Shown here: in pieces, positions 5,372 through 9,180 of the stretch | How positions within the stretch are numbered: position 1 is the first letter of the stretch | How the letters are laid out: the number at the start of each line of letters is the position of its first letter | DNA from: Thermodesulfovibrio sp. | Lineage (GTDB): Bacteria > Nitrospirota > Thermodesulfovibrionia > Thermodesulfovibrionales > JdFR-85 | DNA: 9,180 nucleotides | NCBI GenBank assembly: GCA_027016675.1 | Contig: JALUSH010000192.1 | Span: 1 to 9,180, forward strand | Direction of reading: 5' to 3' | The notes under the pieces: generated by a model | What the model was told of the DNA's origin: nothing | Databases searched by the model: none | The model's input: only the letters and a program-made list of their open reading frames with translations | Translations under genes and position numbers: made by a program

Positions 5372-6565
5372 ATGCGTATAAAGGTTGATATCGAGTTATG
5401 CACTGGATGTGAGACATGTATTGACTCATGCCCCTATGATGCAATAGAGATGAAGGATGACAAGGCATTCATCAATGAGTACTGCCAGTTATGCAGGAAC
5501 TGTCTGAATGCCTGTCCAGAAGGTGCAATAAAGGAGATAGAGGGTGAAGAACCTCTTGTAACTGAAGACCTCTCTGTATACAAAGGCGTGTGGGTCTTTG
5601 CAGAGCAACGTGAGGGCCGCGTATCTGATGTGGCACTTGAGTTGCTTGGTGTGGGAAGAGAACTGTCTGAGCAGAGAGGCACAGAACTGTCGGCTGTGCT
5701 CTTTGGTGCGGACTCCAGCGAGGCAAAGAGACTGATCCAATGGGGTGCTGACAGGGTTTACCACTGCGAGGACAAAATATTTGACAGATTCAATGATGAC
5801 CCCTATGTTGACCTCCTTACCCTATTGATTAAAAGATACAAACCCGAGATAGTTCTTGCAGGTGCCACACCGATTGGCAGGTCCTTCTTCCCCCGTGTAG
5901 CAGCGCGTCTGAAAACAGGACTTACAGCGGATTGTACATCACTTAAGATCGACCCTGAGACAGGCAACCTTCTCCAGATCAGGCCTGCCTTTGGTGGCAA
6001 TATAATGGCAACCATACTCTGTCCGAACACCCGGCCTCAGATGGCCACTGTAAGGCCAAGGGTTATGAAGAAGGGAGTATTTGATGAATCAAGGACAGGA
6101 GAGATTATAAAGATAGATGCTGAAAACCTGAAGTGCAGAACTATGGTGATTGATACTGTCAAGGAAGAATCAGAGACCACCTGCAATCTTCAGGAGGCAG
6201 ACATTATTGTTTCAGGTGGTAGAGGTATTGGCGGACCTGATGGTTTCAGGATGCTTGAGGAGCTGGCAAAGTTACTTGGTGGTGCGGTTGGTGCCTCAAG
6301 GGCTGCGGTGGATGAGGGCTGGATACCCTACTCACACCAGGTCGGACAGACGGGCAAGACAGTGTGTCCTAAATTGTACATAGCCTGTGGAATATCCGGT
6401 GCTGTGCAGCATCTTGTGGGCATGCAATCCTCGGATGTTATCATTGCTATCAACAAGAATGAGGATGCCCCGATTTTCAGTGTGGCCAATTATGCTGTAA
6501 TAGGTGATGTGAAGGAGATTGTTCCCATGTTAATCAAAAAGCTGAAAGAGGTGAAGGGCCAATGA
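5372..6565 (+). CDS. etfA: Electron-transfer flavoprotein alpha subunit with N-terminal 2x[4Fe-4S] ferredoxin domain
   Basis: This 397-residue protein is a fusion. Residues 1-60 are a bacterial-type ferredoxin with two complete C-x2-C-x2-C-x3-C sets: C10, C13, C16, C20 and C38, C41, C44, C48, the last of each followed by Pro. From about residue 70 it is EtfA. The C-terminal FAD-binding domain shows GASR (307-310), QVGQTGKT (323-330), GISGAVQH (340-347) and AINKNEDAPIF (359-369). Ordinary EtfA is roughly 310-340 residues and lacks the clusters. Ferredoxin-bearing EtfA is known from CarE of the Acetobacterium caffeyl-CoA reductase and from the lactate dehydrogenase ETF of the same genus. The extra clusters offer an electron exit or entry, possibly for ferredoxin in flavin-based bifurcation, or toward a membrane Fe-S oxidoreductase. 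No such partner is in the window. The start is set by AGGAGG (5359-5364). The stop overlaps the fabD start. Confidence 0.95.
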   Translation: MRIKVDIELCTGCETCIDSCPYDAIEMKDDKAFINEYCQLCRNCLNACPEGAIKEIEGEEPLVTEDLSVYKGVWVFAEQREGRVSDVALELLGVGRELSEQRGTELSAVLFGADSSEAKRLIQWGADRVYHCEDKIFDRFNDDPYVDLLTLLIKRYKPEIVLAGATPIGRSFFPRVAARLKTGLTADCTSLKIDPETGNLLQIRPAFGGNIMATILCPNTRPQMATVRPRVMKKGVFDESRTGEIIKIDAENLKCRTMVIDTVKEESETTCNLQEADIIVSGGRGIGGPDGFRMLEELAKLLGGAVGASRAAVDEGWIPYSHQVGQTGKTVCPKLYIACGISGAVQHLVGMQSSDVIIAINKNEDAPIFSVANYAVIGDVKEIVPMLIKKLKEVKGQ

Positions 6566-7485
6566 GTATTGCCTTTGTTTTTCCAGGACAGGGTTCCCAG
6601 TACGTGGGAATGGGTGAACGGATCTATAATACCTATCAGGAGGCAAAACTGACCTTTGAAGAGGCATCCGATGCCCTCGGGTATAATGTGGCTGAACTCT
6701 GTTTTCTTGGTCCAAAGGAGGAGTTGAATAAGACCTATAGAACCCAGCCCTGCATTGTTACAGTAAGCATTGCCTTTTACAGAATTCTGAAAAAGCGCGG
6801 CATTGAACCCACTGTTGTGGCAGGCCATAGTCTTGGAGAGTATTCTGCCCTGATTGCTGCTGATGTAATATCCTTTGCTGATGCAGTGAGACTCACTGAG
6901 AAGAGGGGTAGATTTATGCAGGCTGCTGTGCCTGAGGGCAAGGGGCTTATGGCTGCAATACTTGGCCTTAGTAGAGAGACAGTGGATGAGGTCTGTCTTT
7001 CGGTTACATCTGGTTATGTAGCACCTGCCAATTACAACTGTCCAGGCCAGATTGTCATAGCAGGGGAGAAGGAGGCTGTGGAAGAGGCTATTGCACTTGC
7101 CAGAGAGGCTGGAGCAAAGAGAGCCATGGCACTATCTGTTAGTGCACCATCACATTGTGCACTTATGATTGAGGCATCAAGGGCACTTGCAGAAGAGTTG
7201 AAAAAGATAAAATTCAACCCTCCAAGGATACCCATTGTAAATAATGCTGATGCCATATTCCTGAACACTGTGGATAGCATAAAGGCATCCCTTGTGAAGC
7301 AGCTTGACAGTCCACTTCTCTGGGAGGATTCCATCAGGACAATGATTGATTCAGGCATTGACACTTTTGTTGAGGTTGGCCCTGGTAAGGTACTTACAGG
7401 ACTTATAAGAAGGATAGACCCCTCTGTGCAGCTTTATAATACAGATGAAGAACTTCAGAAAATTATAGATACATTATCTGTGTAA
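6562..7485 (+). CDS. fabD: Malonyl-CoA:ACP transacylase
   Basis: This 307-residue protein has the length of the E. coli enzyme. It moves malonyl from CoA to acyl carrier protein to supply fatty acid elongation in the cytoplasm. Features are FPGQGSQ (7-13) with the oxyanion-side Gln, the nucleophile elbow GHSLGEYSAL (88-97) with S90, and the malonyl-carboxylate-binding R115 in EKRG. The catalytic H198 is in APSHCALM, Q247 precedes DSPLLW, and the C-terminal VEVGPGKVLTGL is at 270-281. Its ATG shares four bases (ATGA) with the etfA stop, so translation is coupled to etfA; a GAGGTG/AAGGG stretch lies just upstream inside etfA. This partner is unusual, because fabD commonly sits with acpP, fabG, fabH or fabF, none of which appear here. 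A polyketide-type acyltransferase is less likely, since the protein is a free-standing FabD of normal size. Confidence 0.94.
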   Translation: MSIAFVFPGQGSQYVGMGERIYNTYQEAKLTFEEASDALGYNVAELCFLGPKEELNKTYRTQPCIVTVSIAFYRILKKRGIEPTVVAGHSLGEYSALIAADVISFADAVRLTEKRGRFMQAAVPEGKGLMAAILGLSRETVDEVCLSVTSGYVAPANYNCPGQIVIAGEKEAVEEAIALAREAGAKRAMALSVSAPSHCALMIEASRALAEELKKIKFNPPRIPIVNNADAIFLNTVDSIKASLVKQLDSPLLWEDSIRTMIDSGIDTFVEVGPGKVLTGLIRRIDPSVQLYNTDEELQKIIDTLSV

Positions 7486-7491
7486 GTGCTT

Positions 7492-7662
7492 TCCTTGCCC
7501 TGATGTGACCTGTATTACACCTGCCTTTACTATACTGACACGGGGAGCATTCTGTATGCTTTACTGCCCACTGTTGACTGCTGTCTTTTGGTGTAGGCTC
7601 CATTCTTCTTCAGCACCCTATTTTTAAGTTCCGGTTTTTTTCGGACAGTAGTTCAGGTCACA
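7492..7662 (-). pseudogene. Decayed transposase-like zinc-ribbon fragment
   Basis: Read on the - strand from about 7662, one frame begins CDLNYCPKK. After a one-base shift in an A7 run it continues PELKNRVLKKNGAYTKRQQ and on to SKAYR (open 7652 to a TAG at 7530-7532). Skipping one base at the AGAATGC near 7552 then gives SKAYRCSPCQYSKGRC. The reconstructed pattern, CP...KNGxYTKR...YRCxxC, resembles the N-terminal zinc ribbon of several insertion-sequence transposases. It needs two single-base frameshifts, lacks one expected cysteine and has no catalytic domain, so it would be a dead fragment. It lies between fabD and the Rrf2 gene, where no intact gene exists. The match is from memory of the motif, not from a search. 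Confidence 0.35.
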
Positions 7663-7663
7663 T
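7503..7663. repeat. 10-bp inverted repeat bracketing the transposase-like fragment
   Basis: ATGTGACCTG (7503-7512) is the exact reverse complement of CAGGTCACAT (7654-7663), 141 bp apart, and four of the next six positions inward also agree. The pair brackets nearly the same interval as the decayed transposase-like fragment, so it could be the terminal repeats of a shrunken element. No target-site duplication is visible next to it, and a chance match of this length is not excluded. Confidence 0.35.
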
Positions 7664-7732
7664 ATAGAATAGAAATTTAAAGAAAACCACTGAAAACAGG
7701 ACATATCTATCAAAAACAATATATATCCAGCA

Positions 7733-7762
7733 TTGACAATTTTAGCAAAACAGGATTAGATT
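7733..7762 (+). promoter_or_regulatory. Promoter of the Rrf2-family gene
   Basis: A consensus -35 TTGACA (7733-7738) is followed after 18 bp by TAGATT (7757-7762), a fair -10 box. Transcription would start near 7769, only about 8 bases before the ATG at 7777. The mRNA would then be leaderless or nearly so, which fits the lack of any Shine-Dalgarno there. Confidence 0.5.
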
Positions 7763-7774
7763 AGTCCTAATTAG
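7755..7774. promoter_or_regulatory. Candidate autoregulatory operator of the Rrf2-family protein
   Basis: ATTAG-TC-CTAAT (7760-7771) is a perfect dyad. Further ATTAG copies at 7755-7759 and 7770-7774 make an ATTAG/CTAAT cluster over the -10 box and predicted transcription start. Rrf2 regulators bind such partly symmetric AT-rich sites and commonly repress their own promoters. The assignment is inferred from position and symmetry. Confidence 0.35.
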
Positions 7775-7776
7775 AT

Positions 7777-8178
7777 ATGGCTATTCAGATTACAAAGGAA
7801 ACGGATTATGCTATCAGATGCATATTGTACCTTATTGGTATGAATGGCCAGGTTTGTACTGTGGGAGATATCTCCAGGGAACAATCCATTCCCTATACAT
7901 TTGCTGCAAAGATCATGCAGAAGCTTGCCAGGGCAGGGCTTATCGAGTCTGTCAGGGGTGTAAAGGGAGGATTCGTTCTCAAAAGAAGGCCTGAAGAAAT
8001 CAGTCTTCTTGATATTGTTGAGGCCATAGAGGGCCCGATTTCGATGAATATCTGCGTTCTCGACAGGAAGAGTTGTGACAGACAGCCACGCTGTCCTGTT
8101 CATCCCTGGTGGGTTGAGATCAGCGAGGTTCTCAGAGAAAGGCTTGGAGAGTTTACCTTTGATAGAATCCTGAAATAA
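7777..8178 (+). CDS. Rrf2-family transcriptional regulator with probable Fe-S ligands
   Basis: This 133-residue DNA-binding protein is typical of the IscR/NsrR/Rrf2 family. It opens with the characteristic ITKETDYAIRCILYL helix (5-19). A winged helix follows, with TVGDISREQSIPYTFAAKIM (28-47) as the helix-turn-helix part and LARAGLIESVRGVKGGFVL (50-68) as the wing. The C-terminal loop holds C93, C100 and C106 with H109 (C-x6-C-x5-C-x2-H). This is close to the three-Cys-plus-His set that holds [2Fe-2S] in IscR, so the protein probably senses iron-sulfur status, redox state or nitric oxide. The spacing differs slightly from IscR, and I cannot assign IscR or NsrR specifically. No isc or suf genes are nearby. 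The start is fixed by the conserved N-terminus although there is no ribosome binding site. Confidence 0.9.
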   Translation: MAIQITKETDYAIRCILYLIGMNGQVCTVGDISREQSIPYTFAAKIMQKLARAGLIESVRGVKGGFVLKRRPEEISLLDIVEAIEGPISMNICVLDRKSCDRQPRCPVHPWWVEISEVLRERLGEFTFDRILK

Positions 8179-8210
8179 GGAGCTTCGTTGAAGCATAAAA
8201 AGCTTCTTAT
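8175..8210 (+). other. Hairpin overlapping the end of the Rrf2-family gene
   Basis: ATAAGGAGCTT (8175-8185) can pair with AAGCTTCTTAT (8200-8210) over 11 bp with one G-U. A GAAGC at 8190-8194 offers an alternative stem with either GCTTC copy. There is no T-run, so this is more likely a 3' mRNA structure than a terminator. Confidence 0.35.
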
Positions 8211-8273
8211 CCGGTACTCAGATCCAGCGATAAATTTGATAGTAATAGAATGCTTGATGAAGACGATTAATAA

Positions 8274-8310
8274 AAGGGCCTGAAACTCTTTCAGGCCCTT
8301 CTGTTTTTTT
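8274..8310. terminator. Strong bidirectional intrinsic terminator
   Basis: A 12-bp perfect stem (8274-8285 with 8289-8300, core GGGCCTGAA/TTCAGGCCC, loop CTC) is followed by a T-rich run at 8302-8310 on the + strand. On the - strand it is followed by TTTTATT. It sits between the Rrf2-family gene and the convergent - strand gene ending at 8312, so it can stop transcription from both sides. Confidence 0.88.
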
Positions 8311-8311
8311 A

Positions 8312-8656
8312 TTACTTATGCACAGTAGACTCTGCCTCTTTGACTTCTGGTCTGGCCTTTACAGCCTCTGTAAGGGCATCCACTGCATAGGCAAGCAGTG
8401 TACCTGTCACTGCACCCACCACTATGCTTACCGCTGCCGTGCAGAACAATCCCATTATCGTACCCACCACTACAAGCATCCTCACGATTATGCTTGGCTC
8501 AATCGGTCCGCCAAAGAGATGGTTCAACAGCACCACTGTGGCATAGCTGCCAAAGTAAAATCCAGGCACTATACCAAATACCAGAAAGATTATCCCTCCT
8601 ACTACTGCTCCCATCTTCCTGCCGATTGACAATGCCTTCTTCCTCTCAGCTCTCAT
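8312..8656 (-). CDS. Small membrane protein, second of a tandem paralogous pair
   Basis: This 114-residue protein of unknown function starts with a basic segment (MRAERKKALSIGRK). It has two long hydrophobic stretches, about 15-47 and 56-91, with a PG kink at 31-32, and ends with a charged cytoplasmic-type tail. Small residues recur (GAVVGG, GSYAT, GAVTG), suggesting close helix packing. Between the hydrophobic halves lies FGGPIEPSIIVR (48-59), with E53 and R59 in an otherwise apolar region. It aligns without gaps to the gene upstream on the - strand (8701-9027), with about 29 of 83 positions identical by my hand count. AGGAGG (complement of 8665-8670) lies 8 bases before the ATG. It is co-oriented with its paralogue across a 44-bp gap holding hairpins, and ends at the shared terminator. 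The family is not recognised; I assign no function. Confidence 0.82.
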   Translation of the reverse strand: MRAERKKALSIGRKMGAVVGGIIFLVFGIVPGFYFGSYATVVLLNHLFGGPIEPSIIVRMLVVVGTIMGLFCTAAVSIVVGAVTGTLLAYAVDALTEAVKARPEVKEAESTVHK

Positions 8657-8683
8657 CTCTCACACCTCCTTTTAATTCTTTCA

Positions 8684-8715
8684 GGCTGTAAAACAGCCCC
8701 TTAAATCTTAAGGGG
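8684..8715 (-). promoter_or_regulatory. Overlapping intercistronic hairpins between the two small membrane genes
   Basis: CCCCTTAA (8697-8704) and TTAAGGGG (8708-8715) form an 8-bp stem with a 3-nt loop that contains the stop codon of the upstream - strand gene (8701-8703). GGCTGT (8684-8689) and ACAGCC (8693-8698) form a second 6-bp stem. The two share bases 8697-8698, so they compete. Translation to the end of the first gene would melt one and allow the other. This could tune decay or expression of the second gene; there is no strong T-run for termination. Confidence 0.5.
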
Positions 8716-9027
8716 TTTCTCCCCTTCCTTTAAATCCTCAGCAGGCTTAGCAATAGCATCGATTACAAGCCCTGCAAGCCATCCAATCACTGCACCCGAA
8801 ACAATAAACACTGTGCCTGTTACCAGTACTCCAATAAGCATCCCCATCACTATTACCACCCTGGCAAGCACTGTGGGCTCTACTGGTAACCCAAAGATTG
8901 AACCTGCTATGTTTAATCCAAGTACTCCTCCAATGAATGACCCTGGTAGTAATCCAAAGATGGCAAATAATGCCAGCCCTATCCCTGCTCCAAGGTAACT
9001 TAACCTATTTGCTATCCTCTTTTTCAT
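8701..9027 (-). CDS. Small membrane protein, first of a tandem paralogous pair
   Basis: This 108-residue protein of unknown function has a basic start (MKKRIANR). Two hydrophobic stretches follow, about 11-44 and 52-91, and a charged tail ends EDLKEGEKPLKI. It shares with its neighbour FG-x-x-PG-x-x-x-G (24-33), FG-x-P-x-EP with a following R (FGLPVEP 45-51, R56), GAV-x-G (78-82) and DA (90-91). It is glycine-rich throughout, like glycine-zipper membrane proteins, but I do not recognise the family. The ATG at 9027 is chosen because GGAGG and AAGGAG lie within 15 bases upstream (complement of 9031-9042) and it starts level with the paralogue. The frame stays open back to a TTG at 9159. It is probably the first gene of a two-gene operon with the 8312-8656 gene. 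Confidence 0.82.
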   Translation of the reverse strand: MKKRIANRLSYLGAGIGLALFAIFGLLPGSFIGGVLGLNIAGSIFGLPVEPTVLARVVIVMGMLIGVLVTGTVFIVSGAVIGWLAGLVIDAIAKPAEDLKEGEKPLKI

Positions 9028-9042
9028 TATCTCCTTACCTCC
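9028..9042 (-). promoter_or_regulatory. Ribosome binding site fixing the start at 9027
   Basis: On the - strand, GGAGG (9038-9042) and AAGGAG (9031-9036) stand 10 and 3 bases before the ATG. This double site favours the short form of the protein over the 44-codon in-frame extension upstream. Confidence 0.65.
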
Positions 9043-9180
9043 TTTCTCTGTCTTACCCTTAAATGAGCATTTTGCATGCCAGATCATATCCCATTGTTTT
9101 TCCTGCCCTTTCAGCATGCCTAACATTGCATCAAAGCAAATCTGTTTGCATTTTTGCAAAACGTGGTGAATCTATAGAAT

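Noticed and set aside
7032..7364. 110-codon - strand open frame in fabD
   Set aside because: It is a shadow of fabD, which has all its catalytic residues in the + frame.
7629..7645. TCCG, T-run, CGGA as a fabD terminator
   Set aside because: The T-run is in the loop rather than after the stem, and the stem has only four or five pairs.
7771..8196. 141-codon - strand open frame across the Rrf2-family gene
   Set aside because: It is antisense to a gene with clear helix-turn-helix and Cys motifs, and its translation shows no domain-like pattern.
8318..8691. Two + strand open frames opposite the small membrane gene
   Set aside because: They are His/Cys/Ser-rich translations typical of the antisense of hydrophobic genes. 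The - strand frame has a ribosome binding site and a paralogue.

Overview
The window reads as a chromosomal piece of an anaerobic or facultatively anaerobic bacterium that is moderately AT-rich by eye. Arginine is mostly AGG/AGA, ATA is common, and AGGAGG-type ribosome binding sites are strong. The combination of an electron-transfer flavoprotein (ETF) with a built-in ferredoxin, an acyl-CoA dehydrogenase, a Cys-ligand Rrf2 regulator and intergenic palindromic repeats would suit Nitrospirota (Thermodesulfovibrio-like) or a Desulfobacterota lineage. That placement is inference; no rRNA or other phylogenetic marker is present.

Layout. Bases 1-117 hold the 3' end of a Cys-rich gene of unknown function. 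Bases 118-420 are non-coding and contain a perfect 19-bp-arm palindrome. On the + strand, 421-2763 carry hpt (purine salvage), queD (queuosine/deazapurine precursor synthesis) and a pmbA/tldE-type gene; the last two overlap by 11 bp. An acyl-CoA dehydrogenase follows (2942-4099) with a weak terminator. A 383-bp non-coding stretch then packs in a REP-like pair of palindromes and a 131-nt multi-branched fold. Next come etfB, a degenerate heptamer array, etfA with an N-terminal 2x[4Fe-4S] ferredoxin domain, and fabD, which overlaps etfA by ATGA. The 291-bp gap after fabD holds a decayed transposase-like zinc-ribbon fragment on the - strand. A consensus-type promoter and a palindromic operator follow, in front of an Rrf2-family regulator that has no Shine-Dalgarno. 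A bidirectional terminator separates it from two - strand tandem paralogues encoding small membrane proteins of unknown function.

How the genes work together. The acyl-CoA dehydrogenase and the EtfBA pair plausibly form one electron-transfer module: acyl-CoA oxidation, or enoyl-CoA reduction in reverse, with electrons passing through FAD and two Fe-S clusters. fabD, normally found with acpP/fabG/fabF, is translationally tied to this module instead. The hpt-queD-tldE group is a housekeeping cluster. The Rrf2 protein has a C-x6-C-x5-C-x2-H set that probably binds an Fe-S cluster, but its target is not evident beyond likely autoregulation.

The items most worth checking are the 131-nt fold upstream of etfB, the collinear small membrane paralogues, the ferredoxin-fused EtfA coupled to fabD, and the compact repeats in the gaps. 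I do not see a defence system, CRISPR array, tRNA, rRNA or intact mobile element.
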